Origin: Jejubacter sp036620675
Lineage (GTDB): Bacteria; Pseudomonadota; Gammaproteobacteria; Enterobacterales; Enterobacteriaceae
NCBI GenBank assembly: GCA_036620675.1
Contig: JAZHEE010000001.1
Strand: one strand, 5' to 3'
Length of the DNA: 64,000 nt
The notes under the pieces were generated by a model, which searched no databases, was not told the DNA's origin, and worked only from the letters and a program-made list of their open reading frames with translations. A program made the position numbers and the translations under genes. Below, in pieces: positions 22,324-31,049 of the stretch. Position 1 is the first letter of the stretch. Every line of letters begins with the position of its first letter.

Positions 22324-24441
22324 TCAATCCTTTACCGCATGGCGGATCAGCCAGCAGTTATGTATCTGACGATTGCGGGCGAAATCCTGCGACAGCGTAT
22401 CGCGGGTGATCTCCCGGGCGCTGAGTCCCAGCGCCGCCAGCCCGTCAATATCCATACTGAAACCGCGTTTGTTGTTCGAAAACATAATAGTGCCGTCCGG
22501 CCTCAGCAGGCGCTTCAGATCCCGCATCAGTGAAATATGGTCGCGCTGAACGTCAAAGGCGCCCGCCATACGTTTGGAGTTAGAAAAGGTCGGCGGATCG
22601 ATAAAGATAAGATCGAACTGCTCATCCGCATGGCGCAGCCAGTCCAGGCAATCCGCCTGCATCAGCCTGTGGGCGCGTCCGGTCAGACCGTTGAGTCGCA
22701 AATTGCGCTCCGCCCATTCCAGATAGGTGCGCGACATATCCACGCTGGTGGTGGAACGAGCGCCACCCAGCCCGGCATGAACGCTGGCGCTGCCGGTGTA
22801 GCAAAAAAGGTTCAGGAAATCTTTGCCCCGGCTCATCTCGCCAAGCATGCGACGGGCAATACGATGATCGAGGAACAGACCGGTGTCCAGATAGTCGGTC
22901 AGGTTCACCCACAGCCGGGCATTGTACTCCTGAATCTCCATAAAATCGCCCTTCTCGGCCAGTTTCTGATACTGGCGCTTCCCCTTCTGACGCTCGCGGG
23001 TCTTCAGCACCAGTTGGCCCGGCGCCAGTTGCAGCACTTCCATGGTGGCGCTGATGGCATCGAACAGGCGCTGACGGGCCCTGGCCGGATCGATATTCTT
23101 CGGCGGCGCATACTCCTGGATCACCACGCGATCGGCATAGCGATCGACAGCCAGGTTATATTCCGGCAGATCGGCGTCATAGATGCGATAGCACTCAATG
23201 CCCTGTTGCTTCGCCCACTTTTCCAGCTTCTTCAGGTTTTTGCGCAGGCGATTAGCGTAATCCGCCGCAATAGTTTGCGGCTCGGTTCCGGCCGGCATTT
23301 CGGCCAGCCGATAGTTTTTCTGTACGCACTCCAGCGGGCCATTCTTCGCGTGAAACTGGCGATCGGCCCGCAGTTGCAGGCAGTTCAGCAGATCCGGCGA
23401 GGCGCTAAACAGCGACAGCTGCCAGCCGCCGAAGCGGGCCTTCACCAGGCGCCCTAACTGGCTGTGCAGCGCAATCAGCGCAGGCTCGCTTTCCAGACGC
23501 TCTCCATATGGTGGGTTGCTGATAATCGTACCGCACGGCCCTTCCGGTAGCGGGTTGGTCAACTGCGCCACGTCACGCACATCAATCTGAATAAGCGAAG
23601 CGAACCCGGCGCGCCGTACTGCAGAGCGCGCCATCTCCACCACCCGACTATCGCGGTCGGAACCCAATAAACGGGCCTCATAGCCGTTCAGGCCACGCTG
23701 GGCCCGAACCTGAGCCTCGGCCACCACCGATTTCCACAGCTCCTCGTCGTGACCGCGCCAGCCCTGGAATCCCCAGTGCTGACGACGCAGCCCCGGCGCC
23801 CGATCGGTAGCGATCATCGCCGCTTCGATCAGCAACGTACCGGTGCCGCACATCGGATCGAGCAGCGGCGTACCCGGCTGCCAGCCGGAACGCAGTACGA
23901 TGGCCGCTGCCAGGTTCTCTTTAATCGGCGCCTGGCCGGTACGATCGCGATAGCCGCGCTGGTGCAGGCCTTCACCGCTGAGATCCAGGGAAATGCTGGC
24001 CGTATCGCGAGAAAGCCGCACCTGAACCCGAAAGTCCGGCGATTCGCGATCCACCGTCGGGCGCGGCAGATTTTTGCGGGTAAAGGCGTCGACGATGGCG
24101 TCTTTTACCTTCATCGCGCCATACTGGCTGTTGCGGATGCTGTCATTCAGGCCACTGAAGTGCACCGCAAAAGTGCTGCCCGGCGCCAGCAGCGCTGTCC
24201 AATCGACAGACTGCGCGCCCAGATAGAGATCGAGATCGCTGTATACGCCGCATTCGCCCAACGGCAGCAGAATGCGCGATGCCAGGCGGCTCCACAGCAG
24301 GCTCTGGTACATCAGGCGGCTGTCGCCCTGATAATGTACCCCGCCCTGGACCACCCGGCACTCCCGGGCGCCCAGAGCTTCCAGTTCGCTTTTTAACAGC
24401 TCTTCGAGCCCACGCGCCGTGCTGGCAAACAGAGAATTCAT
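22324..24441 (-). CDS. rlmL: Bifunctional 23S rRNA methyltransferase RlmKL
   Basis: A 705-residue fusion of two methyltransferases. The N-terminal part has a THUMP RNA-binding domain (about residues 45-155) and the RlmL domain that makes m2G2445 (catalytic SNPPYGER). The C-terminal part is RlmK, which makes m7G2069 (SAM site LFCYTGSASVHAGLGG, motif FIDPPTFSNSK). Both catalytic motifs are intact. ATG 24441 gives MNSLFASTARGLEELL as in E. coli (702 aa); an 18-codon upstream extension is not conserved. It is probably the first gene of rlmKL-uup-pqiABC and is divergent from ycbX. Confidence 0.95.
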   Translation of the reverse strand: MNSLFASTARGLEELLKSELEALGARECRVVQGGVHYQGDSRLMYQSLLWSRLASRILLPLGECGVYSDLDLYLGAQSVDWTALLAPGSTFAVHFSGLNDSIRNSQYGAMKVKDAIVDAFTRKNLPRPTVDRESPDFRVQVRLSRDTASISLDLSGEGLHQRGYRDRTGQAPIKENLAAAIVLRSGWQPGTPLLDPMCGTGTLLIEAAMIATDRAPGLRRQHWGFQGWRGHDEELWKSVVAEAQVRAQRGLNGYEARLLGSDRDSRVVEMARSAVRRAGFASLIQIDVRDVAQLTNPLPEGPCGTIISNPPYGERLESEPALIALHSQLGRLVKARFGGWQLSLFSASPDLLNCLQLRADRQFHAKNGPLECVQKNYRLAEMPAGTEPQTIAADYANRLRKNLKKLEKWAKQQGIECYRIYDADLPEYNLAVDRYADRVVIQEYAPPKNIDPARARQRLFDAISATMEVLQLAPGQLVLKTRERQKGKRQYQKLAEKGDFMEIQEYNARLWVNLTDYLDTGLFLDHRIARRMLGEMSRGKDFLNLFCYTGSASVHAGLGGARSTTSVDMSRTYLEWAERNLRLNGLTGRAHRLMQADCLDWLRHADEQFDLIFIDPPTFSNSKRMAGAFDVQRDHISLMRDLKRLLRPDGTIMFSNNKRGFSMDIDGLAALGLSAREITRDTLSQDFARNRQIHNCWLIRHAVKD

Positions 24442-24550
24442 ATCGTCACTTATCTTTATAGAAAATTGCCGCGCATTATAGCTAATCTGAGACACATGTC
24501 ATAAAGTTGCCTGCTAAGTTATTCCCTGATTCTCTTTCCCCGGAGGCGTC

Positions 24551-25660
24551 GTGCTCACTCTCTCCCGTCTGGCTATTCATCCGGTAAAATCGATGCGCGG
24601 GTTGCAACTGTCGCACACCCATGTCGGGCCAGGCGGGCCGGCATTTGACCGTATTTTTATGCTGACGGAGCCGGATGGTACCTTTATTACCGCCCGCCAG
24701 TTGCCGCATCTGGTGCTGTTTACCCCAACGCTGCTGCCGGAAGGGCTATGGCTGAACGGGCCGGATGGCAGCCAGTGCCAGGTACGCTTCGAGGATTTTC
24801 TGCCCCAGCCTTCTCCCACCGAAGTCTGGGGGAATCATTTTAGCGCCCTGATAGCCCCGGAGCCGGTCAACCGCTGGCTGAGCGCCCTTCTCCAGCGGGA
24901 AGTTCAGCTACGCTGGATTGGCCCTCAGCCGGATCGCCGGGTGGCGCGCCATCCGGAAGTGCCGCTGGCCTTTGCCGACGGTTATCCCTGTCTGTTAACC
25001 AGTGAAAGCTCACTCGACGATCTGCGCCGCCGCTGCCCGGCAGGCGTGGAAATGAGTCAGTTCCGCCCGAACCTGGTGGTGCGCGGCGCCGCCCCCTGGC
25101 AGGAAGATAGCTGGCGCCTGCTGCGCATTGGCGGTATACGTTTTCAGGTCGCCAAACCCTGTAGCCGCTGCATCTTCACCACCGTCAGTCCCTCTCAGGG
25201 CGTACGCCATCCCAACGGCGAGCCGCTGGCCACGCTTAAAGGCTTTCGCACTGCCGACAATGGCGACGTCGATTTTGGGCTAAACCTGATAGCGCTTGAT
25301 AGCGGTATTATCCGGGTCGGCGATGAAGTGGAAGTGCTGGAAAGCGGCCCGGCCCGACGCTACGGCGCAGGCGATGAGCCGACAGCCGTCGCCGCTCCCT
25401 CAACCGCGCCTGTCGAAATCGCCCTGGAATGGAATGGCCGCCAGCTGCGTGGAAACAATCAGCAACCGCTACTCGATCAGCTGGAAAATCAGGGAATTCG
25501 GGTGCCCTGGTCGTGTCGGGCCGGGGTATGCGGCAGCTGCCGTATTCGCCTGTTGGATGGCGATGTCAGGCCGCTAAACGGAAAGGCGGTAGCCGATGAC
25601 GGCACTATTCTGTGCTGCAGTTGTATACCGCAAAGCTCACTCAAACTGAGCGACGGTTAA
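24551..25660 (+). CDS. ycbX: MOSC and ferredoxin-domain protein YcbX
   Basis: A 369-residue molybdenum-cofactor enzyme that reduces N-hydroxylated base analogues such as 6-N-hydroxylaminopurine in E. coli. It has a MOSC N-terminal beta-barrel (residues about 1-110), a MOSC domain (about 115-265; the conserved cysteine is in KPCSRCIFTTV) and a C-terminal 2Fe-2S ferredoxin domain with CRAGVCGSCR and CCSC. Translation starts at GTG 24551 after CCCGGAGG. The 3' end overlaps the stop of convergent zapC by 4 bases. Confidence 0.93.
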   Translation: MLTLSRLAIHPVKSMRGLQLSHTHVGPGGPAFDRIFMLTEPDGTFITARQLPHLVLFTPTLLPEGLWLNGPDGSQCQVRFEDFLPQPSPTEVWGNHFSALIAPEPVNRWLSALLQREVQLRWIGPQPDRRVARHPEVPLAFADGYPCLLTSESSLDDLRRRCPAGVEMSQFRPNLVVRGAAPWQEDSWRLLRIGGIRFQVAKPCSRCIFTTVSPSQGVRHPNGEPLATLKGFRTADNGDVDFGLNLIALDSGIIRVGDEVEVLESGPARRYGAGDEPTAVAAPSTAPVEIALEWNGRQLRGNNQQPLLDQLENQGIRVPWSCRAGVCGSCRIRLLDGDVRPLNGKAVADDGTILCCSCIPQSSLKLSDG

Positions 25661-26199
25661 ACCGCCGCCCGGGATAGCGGCGTCTCCTGTTGCTGCAGGG
25701 GGCGCAGGCGATCGTTCATAATCTTGATGGCGTCGCCCAGTTGCATGGTGCGCCCCGCCAGATGCAGCCCTGGCTGAGCCAGCAGGCACAGCGACGCGCT
25801 GCTGCCGGCTTCCGCCACCAGCAGATTGACCTGTCGATTATCCTCGCTTATCCAGACGCAGGCGACATCCGCCGCCACGGGCTGCCACACCTCATGGTGG
25901 GTGACGAAATGCCAGCTTTTCGGCATCTGCGGCTTCAGAAAACGAATCGCCACCAGCGCATTCAGCACCAGCTCCGCGCGCTGCTCCCGGGAAATCGTCA
26001 GTTCGCGGCAGCGCTCCTCAAAAGAGAACCACAGCGCGGCATCGTCAACGCAAAAATCCGGTGCGTCGAAAGCATCCGGCGTCAACATTCGACGAGAATA
26101 ACGCGAACGAAAGACCATGCCATTGGCCAGGTCGAGCATCATCCGATCGTGCTCTTCGTCGTAATACCAACGCCAGTTATCGTCCGGTTTAATCCGCAT
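25657..26199 (-). CDS. zapC: Cell-division protein ZapC
   Basis: A 180-residue protein (formerly YcbW) that binds FtsZ and promotes bundling of protofilaments at the septal ring. Conserved segments are MRIKPDDNWRWYYDEEHDRM at the N-terminus, SRYSRRMLTPDAF, and CVWISEDNRQVNLLVAE. Length equals E. coli. There is no membrane segment. It lies between ycbX and pyrD as in E. coli. Confidence 0.93.
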   Translation of the reverse strand: MRIKPDDNWRWYYDEEHDRMMLDLANGMVFRSRYSRRMLTPDAFDAPDFCVDDAALWFSFEERCRELTISREQRAELVLNALVAIRFLKPQMPKSWHFVTHHEVWQPVAADVACVWISEDNRQVNLLVAEAGSSASLCLLAQPGLHLAGRTMQLGDAIKIMNDRLRPLQQQETPLSRAAV

Positions 26200-26322
26200 A
26201 ATTTTAACCCTGTTCTATCCCACCAGCTAATAGCTAATATTAATGTCGCATTCCAATTTATTGTTCATTTAAGCAAAGACCAGAATGTCTAAATAAGCAA
26301 CAACTGACAGAAATATAAAACA

Positions 26323-26348
26323 GCCAGGGCTAAAAATAAAGCCCTGGC
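26323..26348 (-). terminator. pyrD terminator
   Basis: GCCAGGGCT (26323-26331) and AGCCCTGGC (26340-26348) form a perfect 9-bp stem. On the minus strand it is followed by TGTTTTATA. It lies just beyond the pyrD stop. Confidence 0.85.
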
Positions 26349-26370
26349 GTTATCATGAGGTGTGAAAAGG

Positions 26371-27381
26371 TTAGATATGAGTAACAATTTCTTTAATTAG
26401 TGGCGGGCCTTTGAAGATAAAACCAGAATAAATCTGAATCAGCGTCGCGCCAGCGGCTATCTTCTCGCGCGCTGCCACTACGCTATCGATACCGCCAACG
26501 CCGACGATCGGCAAACGATCGTTTAATTCGGCTGCCAGCAGGCGGATAATTTCGGTACTTTTTAACTGTAATGGACGGCCACTTAATCCACCGGCTTCTT
26601 CGCAATATTTCATCCCGGAAACCAGGCTACGATCTAATGTGGTATTGGTGGCAATAACCCCATCAATATTATGGCGCAGGAGGCTATCAGCAACCTGGAT
26701 CAATTCTTCATGAGAAAGATCCGGGGCGATCTTTACCGCCACCGGAACATATTTATGGTGCTGTTCCGCCAGTTGCTGCTGTTTATTTTTAATAGCGCTA
26801 AGCAGATCGTCCAGCGCTTCACCATACTGAAGGGTACGCAGCCCTGGCGTATTCGGTGAAGAAATGTTGATCGCGATATAACCGGCGTAAGGATAGACTT
26901 TTTCCATACAAATCAGATAGTCATCTTTACCCTGCTCTACCGGCGTATCTTTATTTTTGCCGATATTAATGCCGAGTACGCCATCGTAATGGGCGCGTTT
27001 CACATTCTCCACCAGATGATCGACCCCGTGGTTATTAAAACCCATACGGTTGATCAATCCCTCCGCAGCCACCAGACGGAACAGACGCGGCTTGTCGTTT
27101 CCCGGTTGCGGGCGCGGCGTTACGGTACCGATCTCGATCGAACCAAATCCCATCGCGCCCAGGGCATCGATGCACTCACCGTTTTTGTCCAGCCCGGCGG
27201 CCAGCCCCAGCGGGTTTTTAAAGGTCAGCCCCATACAGGAGACCGGTTTTGCCGGTACCTTCTGGCGCACCAGACACTCCAGCGGCGTTCCCGTCACGCG
27301 ACGCAGCTGTTGAAAAGTCAATTCATGGGCACGCTCAGGATCGAGCTGAAATAACGCTTTACGAACGAAGGGGTAGTACAT
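26371..27381 (-). CDS. pyrD: Dihydroorotate dehydrogenase (quinone), class 2
   Basis: A 336-residue FMN enzyme that oxidises dihydroorotate to orotate with ubiquinone, the fourth step of pyrimidine synthesis, at the inner face of the cytoplasmic membrane. Class 2 features are the N-terminal membrane-associating helices (residues about 1-40) and the catalytic base Ser175 (NISSPNTPGLR). FMN-binding segments are LAAGLDKNGE and VGVGGIDS. Length equals E. coli. In K-12 a fimbrial operon separates it from ssu; here ssuE follows at once on the other strand. Confidence 0.97.
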   Translation of the reverse strand: MYYPFVRKALFQLDPERAHELTFQQLRRVTGTPLECLVRQKVPAKPVSCMGLTFKNPLGLAAGLDKNGECIDALGAMGFGSIEIGTVTPRPQPGNDKPRLFRLVAAEGLINRMGFNNHGVDHLVENVKRAHYDGVLGINIGKNKDTPVEQGKDDYLICMEKVYPYAGYIAINISSPNTPGLRTLQYGEALDDLLSAIKNKQQQLAEQHHKYVPVAVKIAPDLSHEELIQVADSLLRHNIDGVIATNTTLDRSLVSGMKYCEEAGGLSGRPLQLKSTEIIRLLAAELNDRLPIVGVGGIDSVVAAREKIAAGATLIQIYSGFIFKGPPLIKEIVTHI

Positions 27382-27384
27382 GAA

Positions 27385-27430
27385 TTCTCCAGGATTCCCG
27401 TCAGGCAGACCGGGGCCGTATTATTATGCA
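27385..27430 (-). promoter_or_regulatory. pyrD leader with start-proximal hairpin
   Basis: On the minus strand a -10-like CATAAT (27424-27429) is followed by a GGCCCCGG start region. A hairpin (27397-27402 with 27408-27414, one bulged base) lies just upstream of the Shine-Dalgarno GGAG. E. coli pyrD is controlled by CTP/GTP-dependent choice of start site: longer, C-started transcripts fold a hairpin that blocks translation. The same parts are visible here; function is inferred. Confidence 0.45.
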
Positions 27431-27606
27431 TCCGCGCTCTAATGTGAATTGACCTGTGGCAAAAAAGCCATCCCCTTCCGTTTTGGTTATGCATAAACCG
27501 GCAAACCAACTGCGAAAAAAGCATTTAATCCCGACGCCAGGCTCTGAGAATATCATTTCGTAATCAATTAACAGCTAAACCAAACTAATGGTTATAAGGA
27601 GAGCCC

Positions 27607-28152
27607 ATGCGAGTGATAACCCTGTCCGGCAGTCCCCGTTATCCTTCCCGTTCCGGCGCCATGCTGGAGTACGCCCGGGAGACGCTTAACCCGGCGGATA
27701 TCGAAGTATGCCACTGGCATCTGCATAACTTCGCGCCGGAAGATCTCCTGTACGCCCGCTTCGACAGTCCGGCGTTACAGACCTTTATTCAGCAACTCCG
27801 GGAAGCGGACGGATTAATTGTGGCGACACCGGTCTATAAAGCCTCTTTTTCCGGCGCGCTGAAAACGCTGCTCGATCTGCTACCCGAACGGGCGCTGGAG
27901 CACAAGGTGGTGCTTCCACTCGCAAGCGGCGGCACCCTGGCTCATATGCTGGCGCTGGACTACACCCTGAAACCGGTGCTTAACGCCCTGAAGGCTCAGG
28001 AGATCCTGCATGGCGTTTTCGCCCTGGATACGCAAATTAGCGACTATCAGCACCGGGCTGTCTTCGAGCCAACGCTGCGCCAGCGGCTGAATGATGCACT
28101 GGAAACCTTTCGACTACGAATCAGCCAGTCCCGGGAGGTGGCACATGCGTAA
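27607..28152 (+). CDS. ssuE: NAD(P)H-dependent FMN reductase SsuE
   Basis: A 181-residue flavodoxin-fold reductase that supplies reduced FMN to the monooxygenase SsuD. Conserved motifs are TLSGSPRYPSRS (FMN phosphate loop, residues about 5-16) and ATPVYKASFSGALKTLLDLLP. It is about ten residues shorter at the C-terminus than E. coli SsuE. AAGGAG precedes the ATG. It is the first of five ssu genes and overlaps ssuA by 8 bases. No strong promoter is evident upstream, which fits a Cbl-activated operon expressed only under sulfate limitation. Confidence 0.95.
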   Translation: MRVITLSGSPRYPSRSGAMLEYARETLNPADIEVCHWHLHNFAPEDLLYARFDSPALQTFIQQLREADGLIVATPVYKASFSGALKTLLDLLPERALEHKVVLPLASGGTLAHMLALDYTLKPVLNALKAQEILHGVFALDTQISDYQHRAVFEPTLRQRLNDALETFRLRISQSREVAHA

Positions 28153-29110
28153 GCTGTTACGCAGGACGCTCTCCCTGCTGCTGATGCTGGGAGTAACGGC
28201 CAGCGCCGTTGCCGCGCCGAATGCGCCCGACCAGTTGCGGATTGGTTATCAGAAAGGCGCCGTTGGCATGGTGCTGGCAAAGAGCCATCGCCTGCTGGAA
28301 CAGCGCTATCCTGGCACCCAAATCCGCTGGGTGGAGTTTCCCGCCGGGCCGCAACTACTGGAAGCACTGAATGTCGGCAGTATCGATCTGGGCGGTACCG
28401 GCGATATTCCGCCGATCTTCGCCCAGGCGGCCGGGGCCGATCTGCTCTATGTCGGAGCCGAGCCCGCTAAACCGCGCGCGGAAGTCATCCTGGTGGCGCA
28501 AAACAGTCCAATCAAAAGCGTCGCCGAACTCAAAGGGCGCCGGGTCGCGCTACAGAAAGGCTCCAGCGCCCATAATCTGGTACTACGGGCCTTGCAGAGA
28601 GCCGGGCTGCGTTTCTCCGACATTCATCCCGTCTGGCTGACTCCGGCCGATGCCCGGGCGGCCTTTCAGCAGGGTAGCGTCGACGCCTGGGCTATCTGGG
28701 ATCCCTACTATTCGGCAACCGTACTGCACGGCGGCGCCCGGGTACTGACCGACGGTGAAGGGCTGGATCTGACCGGATCTTTCTATCTGGCTTCCCGGGA
28801 ATGGGCCAACGCCAACGGCCCCTTCCTGCGCCAGGTGCTCGATACCTTTAGCCAGGCGGATGAACTGGTACGTAGCCAGCGCCAGCAGAGTATCGACCTG
28901 CTCTCCGCCACCATTGGATTACCACCGGCGGTGATCGTCCGCTACCTGGAAAATCGCCCGGTCATGACCATCCGCCCCGTTGACGCCGCGACCGCTGCCC
29001 GTCAGCAAAAGACCGCAGATCTGTTTTATGCCAACCGCCTGATTCCGAAACCGGTCGATATTCGCGATCGAATCTGGCACCCCACCGCACCGCAAGGAGA
29101 AAAACGATGA
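28145..29110 (+). CDS. ssuA: Alkanesulfonate-binding periplasmic protein SsuA
   Basis: A 321-residue ABC-transporter substrate-binding protein. The signal peptide (MRKLLRRTLSLLLMLG...SAVAA, about 24 residues) is cut before APNAP. The mature protein has the NitT/TauA fold: LRIGYQKGAVGMVLAKS, the domain-one segment LNVGSIDLGGTGDIPPIFAQ, and DAWAIWDPYYSA. ATG 28145 is chosen because it heads the signal peptide. It overlaps the ssuE stop by 8 bases and the ssuD start by 4. Confidence 0.95.
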   Translation: MRKLLRRTLSLLLMLGVTASAVAAPNAPDQLRIGYQKGAVGMVLAKSHRLLEQRYPGTQIRWVEFPAGPQLLEALNVGSIDLGGTGDIPPIFAQAAGADLLYVGAEPAKPRAEVILVAQNSPIKSVAELKGRRVALQKGSSAHNLVLRALQRAGLRFSDIHPVWLTPADARAAFQQGSVDAWAIWDPYYSATVLHGGARVLTDGEGLDLTGSFYLASREWANANGPFLRQVLDTFSQADELVRSQRQQSIDLLSATIGLPPAVIVRYLENRPVMTIRPVDAATAARQQKTADLFYANRLIPKPVDIRDRIWHPTAPQGEKR

Positions 29111-30252
29111 GTCTGAATATGTTCTGGTTTCTGCCCACTCACGGTGATGGCCGCTATCTCGGCAGCGATGAAAACGCCAGGCCTGTGGATCACGGCTATC
29201 TGCAACAGGTGGCCCAGGCCGCCGAGCGTCAGGGATTTAGCGGCGTGCTGATCCCCACCGGGCGCTCCTGCGAAGACGCCTGGCTGGTGGCCGCGTCGCT
29301 GATTCCGGTCACCCGTCATCTGAAGTTTCTGGTAGCGTTGCGCCCTGGCGTGGTCTCTCCTACGGTAGCGGCGCGCCAGGCGGCTACCCTGGACCGGCTT
29401 TCCGGCGGCCGGGCACTGTTTAATCTGGTGACCGGCGGCGACCCCGAAGAGCTGGCGGGGGACGGCATCTGGCTGGATCATAGCGCCCGCTATCAGGCTG
29501 CGGATGAATTTACCCATATCTGGCGCCGGGTGCTGGAAGGCGAAAGCGTCGATTACGACGGACGCCATTTGCAGGTCAAAGGCGCCCGACTGCTGTTTCC
29601 CCCGCTTCAGCAACCACGCCCGCCGCTGTGGTTTGGCGGCTCTTCGGCTCCGGCGCAGGCGCTGGCGGCAGAACAGGTTGACTGCTATCTCACCTGGGGC
29701 GAGCCGCCGGAGCAGGTACGGGAAAAAATCGCTCAGGTTCGGGAGCAGGCAGCCGCTCACGGGCGCCATGTGCGCTTCGGTATTCGTCTGCATGTGATCG
29801 TGCGTGAAACCAACGACGAGGCCTGGCAGGCCGCGGAGCGCCTGATTTCCCGGCTGGATGACGACACCATCGCCCGGGCCCAGGCCGCTTTTGCCCGCAG
29901 CGACTCTGTTGGGCAGCAGCGTATGGCAGCGCTGCACGGCGGGCAGCGCGACCGGCTGGAGATCTCCCCTAACCTGTGGGCCGGTGTCGGCCTGGTGCGT
30001 GGCGGCGCCGGTACGGCGCTGGTGGGCGACGGCCCCACCGTAGCGGCGCGGATCCGTGAGTATGCCGACCTCGGCATCGACAGTTTTATTCTCTCCGGTT
30101 ATCCCCATCTGGAAGAAGCATACCGCGCTGGCGAACTGCTGTTCCCGCACCTGGACATCGCGCGCCCTCACGCAGACGAAACGCCGAAAATCCAGGCTTT
30201 TGGCGAGACCGTCGCTAACGATTTCGTTCCGGCTCGTGCCGCGGAAAGCTAA
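29107..30252 (+). CDS. ssuD: FMNH2-dependent alkanesulfonate monooxygenase SsuD
   Basis: A 381-residue bacterial-luciferase-family monooxygenase that cleaves C1 to C14 alkanesulfonates to an aldehyde and sulfite using FMNH2 from SsuE. The N-terminus MSLNMFWFLPTHGDGRYLGS and the segments RPGVVSPTVAARQAATLDRL and FNLVTGGDPEELAGDG are characteristic, and the length equals E. coli. It starts inside the ssuA stop (ATGA), so the two are coupled. Confidence 0.97.
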   Translation: MSLNMFWFLPTHGDGRYLGSDENARPVDHGYLQQVAQAAERQGFSGVLIPTGRSCEDAWLVAASLIPVTRHLKFLVALRPGVVSPTVAARQAATLDRLSGGRALFNLVTGGDPEELAGDGIWLDHSARYQAADEFTHIWRRVLEGESVDYDGRHLQVKGARLLFPPLQQPRPPLWFGGSSAPAQALAAEQVDCYLTWGEPPEQVREKIAQVREQAAAHGRHVRFGIRLHVIVRETNDEAWQAAERLISRLDDDTIARAQAAFARSDSVGQQRMAALHGGQRDRLEISPNLWAGVGLVRGGAGTALVGDGPTVAARIREYADLGIDSFILSGYPHLEEAYRAGELLFPHLDIARPHADETPKIQAFGETVANDFVPARAAES

Positions 30253-30263
30253 GGAGGCCATAG

Positions 30264-31049
30264 ATGGACAAAAAAAGCCGACTCAACGGGATACTGCCCT
30301 GGATACTGCCACTGATGTTACTGCTCGCCTGGCAGATAGCCTCCGCCAGCGGCTGGCTAAGCACTCGCGTCTTTCCTTCACCGGAAGGCGTGGTGAACGC
30401 CTTCTGGCAACTGTGCGTCAGCGGCGAATTGTGGAATAGCCTGGCCATCAGCTGCTGGCGGGCGCTGCTCGGCTTTACCATTGGCGGCGGGTTGGGTCTG
30501 GCGCTGGGTCTGATAAGCGGCCTGTCCCGCACCGGCGAACGCCTGCTGGACAGTTCCATTCAGATGCTACGCAATGTGCCGCATCTGGCCCTGATTCCGC
30601 TGGTGATCCTGTGGTTCGGCATCGACGAAACCGCCAGGATATTCCTGGTGGCGCTGGGCACAATGTTTCCCATCTATATCAATACCTGGCACGGCATCCG
30701 CAATATCGACCGCGGCCTGCTGGAGATGGCGCGCAGCTACGGCCTTTCCGGTTTCAGCCTGTTCAGTCAGGTGATTCTGCCGGGCGCCCTGCCTTCAATT
30801 ATGGTGGGCGTGCGCTTTGCGCTGGGGCTGATGTGGCTGACGTTGATTGTGGCGGAAACTATCTCCGCCAGCGCCGGTATCGGTTATCTGGCCATGAACG
30901 CCCGGGAGTTTCTGCAAACGGATGTGGTGGTGGTTGCCATCATTCTGTACGCGCTGCTCGGCAAACTGGCGGATGTCAGCGCCCGACTGCTGGAGCGCAT
31001 CTGGCTGCGCTGGAATCCAGCATATATCACCAGACAGGAGGCACCATGA
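30264..31049 (+). CDS. ssuC: Alkanesulfonate ABC transporter permease SsuC
   Basis: A 261-residue inner-membrane permease of the binding-protein-dependent family with about six transmembrane segments. The EAA-type cytoplasmic loop that contacts the ATPase is EMARSYGLSGFSLFSQVILPGALPS in outline (from about residue 153). It starts 11 bases after ssuD following AAGGAGG, and its stop overlaps the ssuB start. Confidence 0.95.
   Translation: MDKKSRLNGILPWILPLMLLLAWQIASASGWLSTRVFPSPEGVVNAFWQLCVSGELWNSLAISCWRALLGFTIGGGLGLALGLISGLSRTGERLLDSSIQMLRNVPHLALIPLVILWFGIDETARIFLVALGTMFPIYINTWHGIRNIDRGLLEMARSYGLSGFSLFSQVILPGALPSIMVGVRFALGLMWLTLIVAETISASAGIGYLAMNAREFLQTDVVVVAIILYALLGKLADVSARLLERIWLRWNPAYITRQEAP

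Noticed and set aside
24441..24495. An 18-residue N-terminal extension of RlmKL
   Set aside because: It is not conserved, and MNSLFASTARG at 24441 matches the family start.
27568..27598. TTAACA and TATAAG as the ssuE promoter
   Set aside because: The spacing is 19 bp and TATAAG overlaps the ssuE Shine-Dalgarno sequence, so the transcript would lack a ribosome-binding site.
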